DNA of 64,000 bases, taken from the NCBI RefSeq assembly GCF_031082405.1, contig NZ_JAVHJU010000007.1, positions 310,001-374,000 on the forward strand. Reading direction: 5' to 3'. Under the pieces are notes generated by a model, which was not told the origin of the DNA, ran no database searches, and saw nothing but the letters and a program-made list of their open reading frames with translations. The DNA comes from Amycolatopsis sp. A133. GTDB taxonomy: Bacteria; Actinomycetota; Actinomycetes; Mycobacteriales; Pseudonocardiaceae. Of the stretch, positions 18,665 to 28,193 are shown piece after piece; the first letter of the stretch is position 1; the number at the start of each line of letters is the position of its first letter. Both the position numbers and the translations under genes were made by a program.

Positions 18665-19311
18665 AGCGCGGAGATCGCTTCGCCGATCGCGGTCTCACCG
18701 GAGATCAAGGTCAGGGTGCGGCGCACCGACGCGGGCGCCTCGAGCAGGCCGGCGAGCACGGCGGCGACGTCGTCGCGCGGGATCGGGCCGCGGTCGGTCC
18801 GCTTGGCCAGCAGGACCTGGCCGGTGCCGGGGTCGTCGGTCAGCTGGCCCGGCCGGAGGATCGTCCAGTCGAGGTCGCGGGCCTTGAGGTCGTCCTCCGC
18901 CGCGCGCTTGGCGCGCAAGTAGTGCCGGAATTCCTCGGTGACGTCCGGATTCTCCGGGTTGTCCGCACCGATGGAGCCGACCTGGACGTGCCGCCGGACT
19001 CCGGCCCGCTCGGCCGCTTCGGCGAACAGCGCCGCGGCACCACGGTCCACAGTGTCCTTGCGCGCGGTGCCGCTGCCCGGCCCGGCGCCGGCGGCGAACA
19101 CCGCGGCGTCGGCGCCCTTCAGCACCTCGGCGACGGTGTCCACATCGGAGTTCTCCAGGTCGAGCACGACGGCCTGGGCGCCGGCGGCTTCCAGGTCCGC
19201 CGCGTGGGCGGGGTTCCGGATGATGCCGACCGCCTCGTCACCGCGCGCCGCGAGCAACCGCTCGAGCCGCAGCGCGATCTGACCGTGTCCACCAGCAATG
19301 ACGACTCGCAT
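18661..19311 (-). CDS. NAD(P)-binding SDR-like protein (YwnB/NmrA type)
   Basis: The 216-residue protein begins MRVVIAGGHGQIALRLERLL, a Rossmann dinucleotide loop of the GxxGxxA/G kind used by atypical SDRs. HYLRAKRAAEDDLKARDLDWTILRPGQLTDD holds the conserved YxxxK-like region and the following LRPG motif. It is a small, single-domain member whose substrate is unknown. It is translationally coupled to the PRPP synthetase paralogue downstream, which hints at a shared pathway but does not define it. Confidence 0.78.
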   Translation of the reverse strand: MRVVIAGGHGQIALRLERLLAARGDEAVGIIRNPAHAADLEAAGAQAVVLDLENSDVDTVAEVLKGADAAVFAAGAGPGSGTARKDTVDRGAAALFAEAAERAGVRRHVQVGSIGADNPENPDVTEEFRHYLRAKRAAEDDLKARDLDWTILRPGQLTDDPGTGQVLLAKRTDRGPIPRDDVAAVLAGLLEAPASVRRTLTLISGETAIGEAISAL

Positions 19312-19343
19312 GAGCCGACCCTATCCCGGTGGGAACGAGCCCG

Positions 19344-19997
19344 TCAGTCGAGCGACGCGGGAACCTCGGCGGTGCGGAGCAGGTGGTCGTAGACCAGCTC
19401 GTTCACCAGGCGCGAGACCGGGTCTTCGGCCAGCACGACGCGCTCGGTGCGGCCCTCGAGGTCGAGGTCGACGACCGCGTTCGGGTCGGCGGTCACGACG
19501 GCGAGGCCGTACGCGCGGGCGCGCGGCAGGCAGTTGCCGACGTAGTCCTCGGTCAGCACGACCGGCGACGGGAGAACCATCGCGGCCTCGCCGTAGCGGG
19601 CGAACGGAACCGCGGAGGCCATCGCGGTGCGCCAGTGGCGCGCGACGGCCAGGATGCCGACGATTTCGGCGGCCGGGGCGGGGGCGGTTCCGGCCAGCTC
19701 CGGCCAGGTCCAGGTGTCGACGGTGGCGCGGTCGGCCACCGGGCCGGCACCCATCGCGATGCGTTCGGCGTGCACGTCGGTACGGAGCTTGGCGACCACG
19801 CAGACCTTGCGGCCGAGGATGGTGGTCTCGGGGAGCACGACACCGTTCCAGCCCAGCTGGGCGGCCGCGACGCGGGCGAGCTCGTCGACGCTCGCGGGGA
19901 GCTCGATCGGCGGCACCACGCGGCTCGGCATCGACCGGCTGCGCTTCGCGCCACCGGCGACCGTCGAGCGCTCGGTGTTCTGAGGTGTAGCCGCCAC
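19344..19997 (-). CDS. Conserved hypothetical protein
   Basis: A 217-residue soluble protein with no recognised domain. It contains alternating strands and helices, for example GWNGVVLPETTILGRKVCVVAKL and AYGLAVVTADPNAVVDLDLEG. The GTG at 19997 has AAGGAGG six bases upstream, which supports expression. It is read in the same direction as the SDR and PRPP genes with a 32-bp gap, so it could head that transcription unit. Confidence 0.55.
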   Translation of the reverse strand: MAATPQNTERSTVAGGAKRSRSMPSRVVPPIELPASVDELARVAAAQLGWNGVVLPETTILGRKVCVVAKLRTDVHAERIAMGAGPVADRATVDTWTWPELAGTAPAPAAEIVGILAVARHWRTAMASAVPFARYGEAAMVLPSPVVLTEDYVGNCLPRARAYGLAVVTADPNAVVDLDLEGRTERVVLAEDPVSRLVNELVYDHLLRTAEVPASLD

Positions 19998-20126
19998 GAG
20001 TCCGCCTCCTTCTAACCCTGCACCACTTCGTGACCGGGGGAAACCGGCACCTCACTTGTCTAACAGCGCGGCGGCGCGACGTCGCCGGGTAGTGCGAGTG
20101 GCTGCGATCGGCGGCGCCCAGCGGTC

Positions 20127-20151
20127 GATGACCGGTCGGTAGGCGGTCATC
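20127..20151. promoter_or_regulatory. Inverted repeat in divergent intergenic region
   Basis: GATGACC (20127-20133) and GGTCATC (20145-20151) are perfect reverse complements with an 11-nt spacer. They lie within the 423-base gap (19998-20420) between divergent genes. A TAAAGT -10-like hexamer at 20378-20383 could serve the lyase gene at 20421, which also has a GGAGGA ribosome site. Nothing else is recognisable in the gap. Confidence 0.3.
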
Positions 20152-20420
20152 GGACTTCGGTCGAACGGTGCGGCCAACCGAGTGATCGCGGGGTGAGTGG
20201 CACTACGGTCCGCCTACAGCCGACTACCCGGGGCACGGTTGGCCAAACCTGAGCCGGGTAGCCCGATCGGCGCAATCAGCAGGCGTTCCACAGTGGACGC
20301 GGGCCGCTGAGCTGCAGTTGTCCGCCGTCACCTGCTCGGCCGTGACTTGCACCGCAGCGGCCACGCGCGGGCGGGACTAAAGTTACCGACCAGTCACTTA
20401 GCCGCCGCCGTGGAGGACCG

Positions 20421-21491
20421 ATGCGCTCCCCGAAGGACTTCTTCGCCCCGCTCGCCCTGGGCGCGCCCGCGCCCGTGCGGGAGATCCCGGTGACGCCGTC
20501 CCGGATGATCCACTTCTTCGACCCGGGCAACGAGAAGATGGCGGCGAAGGTGCCGGACATCGCGAAGAAGGTCGACGTCCTGCTCGGGAACCTCGAGGAC
20601 GCCGTGCGCGCCGACCGCAAGGAGGCCGCGCGCGCCGGGCTGGTCGCGATCGCCAAGGCGAACGACTTCGGCAAGACGCAGCTGTGGACGCGCGTCAACA
20701 GCCTGGACTCGCCGTGGGTGCTCGACGACCTGGTCACGCTGGTCACCGAGATCGGCGACAAGCTCGACGTGATCATGGTGCCGAAGGTCGAGGGCGCGCA
20801 GGACATCCACTACGTCGACCGGCTGCTGGCCCAGCTCGAGGCGCGCGCCGGCCTGACGAAGCCGCTGCTGGTGCACGCCATCCTCGAGACGGCGAGCGGG
20901 GTGGCCAATGTGGAGGAGATCGCCGGCGCGAGCCCGCGCATGCAGGGCATCTCGCTCGGCCCGGCCGACCTGGCCGCCAGTCGCCGGATGAAGACGACCC
21001 GCGTCGGCGGCGGGCACCCCGGCTACCTGGTGCGCACGGACCCGACCGGCGACGACCTGACCACGGGCCGGACGACCTACCAGCAGGACCTCTGGCACTA
21101 CACGGTCGCGCGGATGGTGGACGCGTGCGCGATGCACGGGATCCTGCCGTACTACGGGCCGTTCGGGGACATCCGCGACGTCGTCGCGTGCGAGGACCAG
21201 TTCCGCAACGCGTTCCTGCTCGGCTGCGTCGGCGCGTGGAGCCTGCACCCGGTGCAGATCGACATCGCGAAGAAGGTGTTCTCGCCTTCGCCGTCCGATG
21301 TGGCCTGGGCGCGCCGGGTGATCGCCGAGATGGGTGACGGCACGGGTGCGGTGATGATCGACGGGAAGATGCAGGACGACGCGTCGGTGAAGCAGTGCCG
21401 CGTGGTCGCCGAACTGGCCGACGCCCTCGCGGCGGACGACCCCGAGCTCGCGGCCGCCTACAACGCCGCCACCAAGGAGGTCCTCGGATGA
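20421..21491 (+). CDS. L-malyl-CoA (beta-methylmalyl-CoA) lyase, CitE/HpcH family
   Basis: The 356-residue protein belongs to the HpcH/HpaI/CitE superfamily. It shares blocks with methylotroph malyl-CoA lyase that simpler CitE proteins lack: [14 protein letters not shown] (metal-binding Asp/Glu), the [13 protein letters not shown] block, and the insertion around [17 protein letters not shown] to [27 protein letters not shown] near the C-terminus is the lid segment. The reaction would split malyl-CoA to glyoxylate and acetyl-CoA, or methylmalyl-CoA to glyoxylate and propionyl-CoA, as in the ethylmalonyl-CoA pathway. It overlaps the second lyase gene by 4 bp. Confidence 0.82.
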   Translation: MRSPKDFFAPLALGAPAPVREIPVTPSRMIHFFDPGNEKMAAKVPDIAKKVDVLLGNLEDAVRADRKEAARAGLVAIAKANDFGKTQLWTRVNSLDSPWVLDDLVTLVTEIGDKLDVIMVPKVEGAQDIHYVDRLLAQLEARAGLTKPLLVHAILETASGVANVEEIAGASPRMQGISLGPADLAASRRMKTTRVGGGHPGYLVRTDPTGDDLTTGRTTYQQDLWHYTVARMVDACAMHGILPYYGPFGDIRDVVACEDQFRNAFLLGCVGAWSLHPVQIDIAKKVFSPSPSDVAWARRVIAEMGDGTGAVMIDGKMQDDASVKQCRVVAELADALAADDPELAAAYNAATKEVLG

Positions 21492-22351
21492 CCGAGCTGA
21501 AGCCGAGACGCTCTGTTCTCTACATGCCCGGCGCCAACGAGCGGGCGCTCGAGAAGGCCAAGACCATTCCGGCGGACGCGCTGATCCTCGACCTCGAGGA
21601 CGCCGTCGCGCCGGACGCGAAGGAAGCCGCACGCGAACGCGTTTGCGCGGCGGTCGGGAACTACGGCGGACGCGAGGTGACGATCCGGGTCAACGGCCTC
21701 GACACCGAGTGGCACGACGCCGACCTGCGCGCGGCCGCGTCCGCCGGCCCGGCCGCGGTGGTCGTGCCGAAGGTGAACTCCGCCGCCGAGGTGCACAACA
21801 TCGAGCGCGCGCTGGAGCTGGGCGGGGCGCCGGACCACACGAAGATCTGGGCGATGGTCGAGACACCGGTCGCGATGCTGCACGCCGAGGAGATCGCGGC
21901 GGCGTCCGAGCGGCTGACCGTGCTGGTGATGGGCACGAACGACCTGGCCAAGGAGCTGCACGCGGAGTTCGTCCCGGGCCGCGGGCCGTTGCTGGGCGGG
22001 CTCTCGCTGTGCCTGCTGGCCGCGCGGGCGACCGGCAAGGTCATCCTCGACGGTGTCTACAACGACGTGAAGGACCTCGAAGGCTTCGAGGCCGAGTGCG
22101 AGCAGGGCCGGCAGTACGGCTTCGACGGCAAAACGCTGATCCACCCGGCGCAGGTCGAGCCGTGCAACCGGATCTTCGCACCGTCCGAAGAGGAGATCGA
22201 CCGGTCGCGGCGGATCATCGAGGCCTTCGAGGAAGCCCGGGCATCCGGCAAGGGCGTGGTCACGGTGGACGGCCGGATGATCGAGAACCTGCACGTCGAC
22301 AACGCGCGGCGGGTGCTGGCGCTTGCGGAGGTCTGCCGCGGCTTGTCGTGA
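21488..22351 (+). CDS. CitE-like CoA ester lyase or malyl-CoA thioesterase
   Basis: The 287-residue protein is a compact CitE family member: [18 protein letters not shown], then [18 protein letters not shown] with metal ligands, IWAMVETP and [13 protein letters not shown] near the C-terminus. In bacteria with the ethylmalonyl-CoA pathway a second, shorter paralogue (Mcl2) hydrolyses malyl-CoA to malate. The coupling with a malyl-CoA lyase here fits that role, but other CoA esters are possible. ATG 21488 overlaps the upstream stop (ATGA). Its own TGA lies inside the hairpin at 22345-22390. Confidence 0.75.
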   Translation: MTELKPRRSVLYMPGANERALEKAKTIPADALILDLEDAVAPDAKEAARERVCAAVGNYGGREVTIRVNGLDTEWHDADLRAAASAGPAAVVVPKVNSAAEVHNIERALELGGAPDHTKIWAMVETPVAMLHAEEIAAASERLTVLVMGTNDLAKELHAEFVPGRGPLLGGLSLCLLAARATGKVILDGVYNDVKDLEGFEAECEQGRQYGFDGKTLIHPAQVEPCNRIFAPSEEEIDRSRRIIEAFEEARASGKGVVTVDGRMIENLHVDNARRVLALAEVCRGLS

Positions 22352-22390
22352 GTCGTAAGGCGGGTTAGAACCCGCCTTACCACTCACGAC
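22345..22390. terminator. Hairpin repeat family copy 2, overlapping a stop codon
   Basis: The arms 22345-22366 and 22369-22390 pair with one mismatch and an AG loop. This is the same element as at 461-502 and 36436-36481. The TGA of the lyase gene (22349-22351) lies inside the left arm. The convergent gene stops at 22405, so it can end both transcripts. Confidence 0.8.
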
Positions 22391-22404
22391 CGCGGTCCGG
22401 CGGT

Positions 22405-23274
22405 TTACTTCGGCAGGGAGTCCGTCCACTCGGCACTGACCTCCGCGCCCTCCGGACCGGAGCCCCCGTAGATGGCGCCGTCCGCCGTCACGAACATCGA
22501 CGTGTGGTTGATGCGTGCGGTCGCGGGGTCGACGACCAGGCGGTAGTCCCCGGGCAGCAGGAATCCCCGGCCGCCCGGGACGGGGCCAAGGTCGCGGACG
22601 CCGGGGTAGGCCGCGATCGAACGGAAGGCCGCCGCCCGCACGGCCGGCGGTGCGGGCAGGCTCGACACCAGGGACACCATGGACAGCAGCAGCTCCCGCT
22701 CCCGGTCCGCCGCGGTGAACGGGCCCGCGCTCGTCCGGGCGCCGCTGTGCGCGATCGCGTCGGCGAGCCAGTCCTGTAGCGCCGCCGGGTCGGTGGGCAG
22801 GGTCCGCAGCTGCTCGAAGGTCACGTTGGTGGCGGCCAGCTGCAGCCGGGCCAGCCCCAGCGGGATGACCCGGCCGCCGGACTTCTCGCCGCGGAACCAC
22901 ATGTGGCCGTCGGCGCTGAACCAGTTCTCGTAAACCAGGTGGTCCGACGCGGTCCTGATGTGCCAGTACTTGCCGGTGCCCGCCGGGGCGTGTTCGGCCA
23001 CCGTGGCCGCCGCCAGCAGGACCTGGGTGCCGGTCACGACCGGGGCCACCGCCTGCGGCTGCGGCGCGGGCGCCTGGGTGCCGGGCAGGGTCGCCACCAC
23101 GACGGCCGCCGCGGCCGCGGCGGCCACGAGACCGGCACCGAGCGCGAGCGGGCGCACCCGGCGGCGCGGGGCCGCGAGCATCCGGTTCTGCAGCCGGTGC
23201 CGGCTGCGGTCGACGACGTCCTGCGGTACTTCGTGAGGTGCCAGCGCCGCTCGCAGGGTCTGCAGGTCATTCAT
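22405..23274 (-). CDS. CU044_5270 family protein, probable sigma-factor partner
   Basis: The 289-residue protein has a cytosolic N-terminus of about 40 residues, one transmembrane helix (about 44-66, Ala/Val-rich), and an extracytoplasmic domain with Trp/Tyr-rich blocks such as GKYWHIRTASDHLVYENWFSADG. This layout and the coupling to an ECF sigma factor (8-bp overlap) match the CU044_5270 family. That family accompanies sigma factors in Pseudonocardiaceae and may act as anti-sigma or signal sensor, which remains an inference. The signal is unknown. Confidence 0.72.
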   Translation of the reverse strand: MNDLQTLRAALAPHEVPQDVVDRSRHRLQNRMLAAPRRRVRPLALGAGLVAAAAAAAVVVATLPGTQAPAPQPQAVAPVVTGTQVLLAAATVAEHAPAGTGKYWHIRTASDHLVYENWFSADGHMWFRGEKSGGRVIPLGLARLQLAATNVTFEQLRTLPTDPAALQDWLADAIAHSGARTSAGPFTAADRERELLLSMVSLVSSLPAPPAVRAAAFRSIAAYPGVRDLGPVPGGRGFLLPGDYRLVVDPATARINHTSMFVTADGAIYGGSGPEGAEVSAEWTDSLPK

Positions 23275-23788
23275 CGGAGGCCTCCTGGGCGAGAACGGGG
23301 GTGAGCTTCTTGCGGGCGCGGTTCAGGCGGGAGCCGACCGTGCCCGGGGAGATGCCGAGCGCTTCGGCCACTTCCGCGTAACCGAGGTCGCCGAGCGCGA
23401 CGAGCAGCAGAACGTCGCGCTCCCCGGCGGACAGCTGGGACAGCGCCTTTCCCAGCCGCGCAACCGTCACCGAAGCGACAACGCGGCTTTCGTGTCCTTC
23501 GGCGGCCTCGCGCGGGTCGAGCCGCGAGAGCGCGCGGTAGTGGCGCGCCTCCTTGCGGCGGTGCCGGGAGATCAGGTTCGTCGCGATGCCGAACAGCCAG
23601 GCACGCAGCTCGCCTCGGGAGGCGTCGAACGTCTTCCGGCGGTCGAAGGCGACGAGGAACGTCTCGGCGGCGACGTCCTCCGCGGCCTGCGCACCGAGGC
23701 GCCCGGCGACGTACCGGTAGACGGCCGCGAAGTAGCGGTCGTGCACCTCGGTGAACTGCTCGCTGCCGAGCACCGGGGCCGCCGTCAT
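23267..23788 (-). CDS. ECF-type RNA polymerase sigma factor
   Basis: The 173-residue protein has region 2 at about residues 12-80 (VHDRYFAAVYRYVAGRLG, then AEDVAAETFLVAF and RAWLFGIATNLISRHRRKEAR, the -10 recognition helices). Region 4 spans about 110-165 with the helix-turn-helix LGYAEVAEALGISPGTVGSRLNRARKKL. It is the first gene of a two-gene unit with the CU044_5270-like membrane protein. ECF operons are often autoregulated, but no repeated promoter motif was found in the 79-bp upstream gap. Confidence 0.88.
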   Translation of the reverse strand: MTAAPVLGSEQFTEVHDRYFAAVYRYVAGRLGAQAAEDVAAETFLVAFDRRKTFDASRGELRAWLFGIATNLISRHRRKEARHYRALSRLDPREAAEGHESRVVASVTVARLGKALSQLSAGERDVLLLVALGDLGYAEVAEALGISPGTVGSRLNRARKKLTPVLAQEASDE

Positions 23789-23867
23789 GGGCCTGCCTCT
23801 GTCATGGGGTTCCTTCCCGTCGGCGACAGCTTCACCCCCACTTCGCCGAAGGTCCGGAACTCCTTCC

Positions 23868-25253
23868 CTACCCGATCGGCCAGGGGCGCTGCGGCGGCCG
23901 GAGCCCTTCGTAAGCCGCGGCGGCGCGCAGGACGCCGAGGTCGTCGAAGCGGCGGCCGGCGATCTGGAGGCCGATCGGACGGCCGTCGTCGGTGTACCCG
24001 CAGTTCAGCGACGCCGCGGGCTGGCCGGACATGTTGTACGGCACGGTGAACGCGATGTGCTCGAACGGCCGGGCGGGGTCGTTCGTCGGCGACGCCCACT
24101 CCGCCGGCGGCGCCGCGACCGGGCAGGTCGGGGACAGGACGACGTCGAACGCCGAGGTCGCGCGCAGGGCCGCCACGCTCATCACGTCGATCTGGGCGAA
24201 GCCGCGGTACACGTCCACCCCGGACACGTCCGCGCCGCCCGCCGCCCAGTCCGCGATGTAGGGCAGGACCTTCGCGCGGCGGTCCGGCGGCAGCGCCACC
24301 AGGTCCGACCAGGCGCGCGTGCGCCAGAAGACGTCGAGGCCTTCGAGCATGCCGCGGGTCAGGAACGGCCCGACCGGCTCGACCACCGCGCCCGCGGCTT
24401 CGAAGGCCCGGCCCGCCGCGGCGACGGCGTCCCGGATCGCCGGGTCCACCGGGAGCCCGACGCCGGGCTCGAGCTGCAGGCCGACGCGCAGACCGGCCAA
24501 CGAGGAAGCCGTCGAAGACCAGTCGAGGTCCGACGGCGGCAGGCACAGGTGGTCACGCGGGTCCGGGCGCGAGAGCACGCTCATCAGCAACGCCGTGTCG
24601 GCGACCGTGCGGGTCATCGGGCCGGCGACGCGGCCGAGGAACGGCGGGTCGACCGGCACCCGCCCGAAGCTCGGCTTCAGCCCGGCGAGGCCGCACCAGC
24701 CCGCGGGCAGCCGGATCGAACCGCCGATGTCCGTGCCGACGTGCAGCGGGCCGTACCCCGCGGCGGCCGCGGCGCCCGCGCCGGCGCTGGAGCCGCCGGG
24801 CGTGGCCGAGAGCTGCCACGGGTTGCGGGCCGTGGTGTGGAAGCTCGAGAGCCCGGACGTCAGCATCCCGTAGTCCGGCATGGTCGTCTTGGCCAGCAGG
24901 ACGCCGCCGGACTCGCGGACCCGCGCCGCCGCCGGGGCGTCCTCGGTGGCCGGGGTCAGCGCCGTCGCCGCCGTGCCCAGCGGAACCGGCGTGCCGCGGG
25001 TCGCGATGTTCTCCTTGAGCGTGAGCGGGACCCCGTCGATCGGGCCGAGCGGTTCGCCGGACGCCCAGCGTGCTTCGGACGCCTTCGCGTCGTCGCGAGC
25101 GCCTGAAGGGTCGTACGCGTACAACGCGTGCAGCTCCGGCTCTCGCGCTTCGATGCGGGCGAGAACGGCTTCGGTCACCTCGACCGGCGAGAGCGTCTTC
25201 GCGCGGTACTGCGCGACGAGCTCGACAGCAGTCAGGTCAGGCAGCTCGGTCAT
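23868..25253 (-). CDS. Amidase signature family hydrolase
   Basis: A 461-residue amidase with the complete Ser-Ser-Lys machinery: catalytic Lys in LTLKENIA (about residue 81), the cis-Ser in the TPGGSSAGAGAAAAAG loop, and the nucleophile Ser in GTDIGGSIRLPA. It hydrolyses an amide to an acid and ammonia. It is the last gene of an eight-gene unit that begins with an ABC importer at 32158, with only 9 bp after the SDR stop. The importer probably brings in its amide or peptide-like substrate. Family members have broad specificity, so the compound is unknown. Confidence 0.86.
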   Translation of the reverse strand: MTELPDLTAVELVAQYRAKTLSPVEVTEAVLARIEAREPELHALYAYDPSGARDDAKASEARWASGEPLGPIDGVPLTLKENIATRGTPVPLGTAATALTPATEDAPAAARVRESGGVLLAKTTMPDYGMLTSGLSSFHTTARNPWQLSATPGGSSAGAGAAAAAGYGPLHVGTDIGGSIRLPAGWCGLAGLKPSFGRVPVDPPFLGRVAGPMTRTVADTALLMSVLSRPDPRDHLCLPPSDLDWSSTASSLAGLRVGLQLEPGVGLPVDPAIRDAVAAAGRAFEAAGAVVEPVGPFLTRGMLEGLDVFWRTRAWSDLVALPPDRRAKVLPYIADWAAGGADVSGVDVYRGFAQIDVMSVAALRATSAFDVVLSPTCPVAAPPAEWASPTNDPARPFEHIAFTVPYNMSGQPAASLNCGYTDDGRPIGLQIAGRRFDDLGVLRAAAAYEGLRPPQRPWPIG

Positions 25254-25262
25254 GAGCGCTCC

Positions 25263-26018
25263 TTACGAGGCAGGCGGTTCGAAGCGGCCGTCGACGGCGG
25301 TCCAGCCACCGTCCACGGCCAGCACGGAGCCGGTCACGAACGACGAAGCGTCCGAAGCGAGGTAGACGACCGCTCCGGCGAGCTCGTCCGGACGCGCCCA
25401 GCGGCCCAACGCGCCCTTCGCCGCGTACGCGTCGTACCACTCGGGATTCGCCTTGATCTGCGCGGTCAGCGGGGTCTCGACGACGCCGGGGGCGATCGCG
25501 TTGGCCCGGACGCCGGACGGCCCGAACTCCGCCGCCGCCGTCCGGAGCAGCTGCACGAGCCCGGCTTTTGTCGCCGCGTACGGGCCTTGGCCGGGTTCGA
25601 CGGTCGTGCCGCGGATGGACGAGAACCCGATGATGCTGCCCCGCCCGCGCGCGGCCATGCCGGCGCCGAACACGCGCACGACGTCGAAGCTCGCGCCGAG
25701 GTTGAGCGCGATGACCCGGTCGAACTCCTCGCGCGTGTAGTCCACCAGCCGCTTGCGCACGTTCGTCGCGGCGGTCAGCACGACGACGTCGACATCGCCC
25801 AGCTCGGCCGCGGCGCGCTCGACAGCGCCGGGGGCCAGGAGGTCGAGCTCGTACGGCTCCCCCACACCCGCCTCGCGCGCGGCATCGAGGTCCCGATCGG
25901 CGCAGACGACGTCGGCGCCGTGCGCGGCCAGCGCCCGCGCGGCTTCGCGGCCGATGCCGCCCGCGCCGAGCACGACGGCCCGCCGTCCGTCCAGCCGGAA
26001 CAACGTCGAGTAGTTCAC
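25263..26018 (-). CDS. SDR family oxidoreductase
   Basis: The 251-residue classical SDR has the cofactor loop VVLGAGGIGREAARALAAHGA at the N-terminus, a catalytic Ser in GFSSIRG (about 137) and YAATKAG with the Tyr/Lys pair (about 150-154). The C-terminal VTGSVLAVDGGWT is standard. GTG 26016-26018 overlaps the aldehyde dehydrogenase stop by 4 bp. The open frame runs further upstream but only in shadow of that gene. The D in VVCADRDLDAA after strand 2 suggests NAD(H). It probably oxidises an alcohol made in the pathway of this operon. Confidence 0.87.
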   Translation of the reverse strand: MNYSTLFRLDGRRAVVLGAGGIGREAARALAAHGADVVCADRDLDAAREAGVGEPYELDLLAPGAVERAAAELGDVDVVVLTAATNVRKRLVDYTREEFDRVIALNLGASFDVVRVFGAGMAARGRGSIIGFSSIRGTTVEPGQGPYAATKAGLVQLLRTAAAEFGPSGVRANAIAPGVVETPLTAQIKANPEWYDAYAAKGALGRWARPDELAGAVVYLASDASSFVTGSVLAVDGGWTAVDGRFEPPAS

Positions 26019-27433
26019 GGCCGCAGCACCGCCATCCTCGTCACGGTCAGTTCCTCGACGGCGAAGCGCGGCCCTTCGCGGCCGATGCCGGAGTCCTTCA
26101 CGCCGCCGTAGGGCATGGTGTCCGAGCGGAAGCCGGGCACCTCGTTGACGACGACGCCGCCGACTTCGAGTTCGTCGAGGGCGCGGAACGCCGTGTTCAG
26201 CGACTTGCTGTAGACGCTGGCGTGGAGGCCGTAGCGGGACGCGTTCACCGCGGCGAACGCTTCGTCCACATCGGACACCGTGCGCACGCAGACGACGGGG
26301 CCGAAGATTTCCTCGTCCCAGGCTTCGACGCCATCCGGGACGTCGAGCAGGACCGTCGGCCGCAACACCGTGCCGTCGACACCCCCGCCGAACCGGCGGC
26401 CGCCGGCCTGCTCGATCCACGAGGCGACCCGGTCGGTGGAAGCGGGGTCGATCAGCGCGGACACCCGCGTCTTCTCGTCCCGCGGGTCGCCGGCGACGAC
26501 TTCGCCGAGCCGCGCCAGCAGCCGTTCGGTGAACTCCCCGGCGACCGACGCGACGACCAGGACCCGCTGCACCGAGATGCAGGCCTGGCCGGACGCGTAG
26601 AACCCGCCGCGCAGCACGGCGTCCACGGCGGCTTCGAGGTCGGCGTCGCCTGCCACGACGAGCGCCGCGTTCGAGCCCAGCTCCAGCAGGGTTTTTGTCG
26701 GGGCCGCGTCGCGGGCGATGCGGTGGCCGACCGCGGCCGAGCCGGTGAAGGAGACCGCGCCGATGCGGCGGTCGGTCGTCAGCGCGGCGCCCACGGCCGC
26801 GTCCCCGGTGACCAGCTGGACCATGGCGGGCACGGGCGCGAGCGAGCGCACGAGGTGGACCAGCCAGAGCGTGGCCAGCGGCGTCTGCGGCGCCGGCTTG
26901 ACGATCACCGGGCAGCCCGCGGCGATCGACGGTGCGATCTTGTGCGACGCGAGCAGCAGCGGGTAGTTGAAGCCCGCGATCCCGACGACGACGCCGATCG
27001 GCTTGCGCTTCCAGAACCCGACCAGGCCGTCGCCCGAGGGCAGGAGGTCGAGGGGCACGGTCTCGCCGTGCAGCCGGGACACCTCTTCGGCGGCGGCTTC
27101 CCAGGTGACGATCGTGCGGGCGACCTCAACGCGGCAATCGACCAGCGGTTTACCCGTCTCCAGGACGAGCAGGTTCTCGAACTCCTCGCGGCGAGAACGC
27201 ACAGCAGCGGCGACGTCGTTCAACAAGGCGCGACGAACCCGCGAAGGCAGCGAAGCCACTTCACGCGCAACCGCGACAGCTTCGTCCACGGCGCGAGTAG
27301 CCAGCTCGGGAGTGCCGACCGGCGCGCGACCGATCACACTCCCGTCGTACGGGAAAACGATTTCTTCGCTATCCACAGTGGACACCCAGCCCGCGCCGAC
27401 CGGCAGGCCGTCCGGGTACTCAGCCATCGTCAC
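26015..27433 (-). CDS. NAD(P)-dependent aldehyde dehydrogenase
   Basis: A 472-residue ALDH with the Asn of the oxyanion hole in GFNYPLLLASHKIAPSIAAG, the catalytic Glu in LLELGSNAA (about 250) and the nucleophile Cys in YASGQACISVQR (about 284). The usual ELGG is ELGS, a mild change. The C-terminal PYGGVKDSGIGREGP block is intact. Its start (ATG 27433, or ATG 27427 two codons later) overlaps the ABC ATPase gene by up to 14 bp. It converts an aldehyde to its acid within the uptake and catabolic operon 32158-23868. Confidence 0.88.
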   Translation of the reverse strand: MTMAEYPDGLPVGAGWVSTVDSEEIVFPYDGSVIGRAPVGTPELATRAVDEAVAVAREVASLPSRVRRALLNDVAAAVRSRREEFENLLVLETGKPLVDCRVEVARTIVTWEAAAEEVSRLHGETVPLDLLPSGDGLVGFWKRKPIGVVVGIAGFNYPLLLASHKIAPSIAAGCPVIVKPAPQTPLATLWLVHLVRSLAPVPAMVQLVTGDAAVGAALTTDRRIGAVSFTGSAAVGHRIARDAAPTKTLLELGSNAALVVAGDADLEAAVDAVLRGGFYASGQACISVQRVLVVASVAGEFTERLLARLGEVVAGDPRDEKTRVSALIDPASTDRVASWIEQAGGRRFGGGVDGTVLRPTVLLDVPDGVEAWDEEIFGPVVCVRTVSDVDEAFAAVNASRYGLHASVYSKSLNTAFRALDELEVGGVVVNEVPGFRSDTMPYGGVKDSGIGREGPRFAVEELTVTRMAVLRP

Positions 27434-28193
27434 CTCCGCGCAGCCGGGCCAGTTCCGCGCGCAGGTTCGGCGCGGCTTCCAGCAGTTCCCGCGTGTACTC
27501 GTGCCGCGGCGCGTCGTAGACCTGCGCCACGTCGCCCAGCTCGACGATCTCGCCGCGGCGCATCACCGCGACCCGGTCGCAGACGTGCCGGACGACGCCG
27601 AGGTCGTGCGACACGAAGATCAGCGTCAGCGCGAACTGCTCCACGAGCGAGCCGAGCAGGTCGAGGATCTGGCCGCGCACGGAGACGTCGAGCGCGCTGA
27701 CCGGCTCGTCGGCGATCAGCACGCTCGGGTTCGGCCCCAGTGCGCGGGCGATCGAGATCCGCTGCCGCTGGCCGCCGGAGAACTGGTGCGGGTAGCGCCC
27801 CGCCGCGTCGGCGGGCAGGCCGACGGCGGCGAGCAGCTCGGCGACGCGGTCGGGCGCTCGCCGGCCCATCGGCTCGCAGATGATGTCGCGCACGCGCATC
27901 CGCGGGTCGAGCGAGCCCATCGGGTCCTGGAAGACGATCTGCAGTTCCGACCGCAGGAAGCCGAGCTTCCGTTCGGGCAGGTCGTCGATGCGGCGGCCCC
28001 GGAACGAGACCGTGCCCGCGGTCGGCTTGTCGAGCGCCGCCAGCAGCCGGACCAGCGTGGACTTGCCGGAGCCGGACTCGCCGACGATGCCGAACCGCTG
28101 CCCGGCCTCGACGTCGAAGCTGACGCCGCGCAGCGCGTGCACGTCCCGGCGGGCGTACCGGCGTTCGAGGTCGCGGACTTCGATGATGGTCAT
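27420..28193 (-). CDS. Peptide-type ABC transporter ATP-binding protein (DppF/OppF-like)
   Basis: A 257-residue ATPase with Walker A GESGSGKST (about residues 38-46), signature FSGGQRQR and Walker B VLIADEPVSALD, ending with the typical C-terminal HEYTRELLEAAPNLRAEL segment of Opp/Dpp ATPases. It is coupled to the second ATPase by a 4-bp overlap. The importer of which it is part has two permeases, two ATPases and one binding protein, which is the standard Dpp/Opp composition. Confidence 0.9.
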   Translation of the reverse strand: MTIIEVRDLERRYARRDVHALRGVSFDVEAGQRFGIVGESGSGKSTLVRLLAALDKPTAGTVSFRGRRIDDLPERKLGFLRSELQIVFQDPMGSLDPRMRVRDIICEPMGRRAPDRVAELLAAVGLPADAAGRYPHQFSGGQRQRISIARALGPNPSVLIADEPVSALDVSVRGQILDLLGSLVEQFALTLIFVSHDLGVVRHVCDRVAVMRRGEIVELGDVAQVYDAPRHEYTRELLEAAPNLRAELARLRGGDDG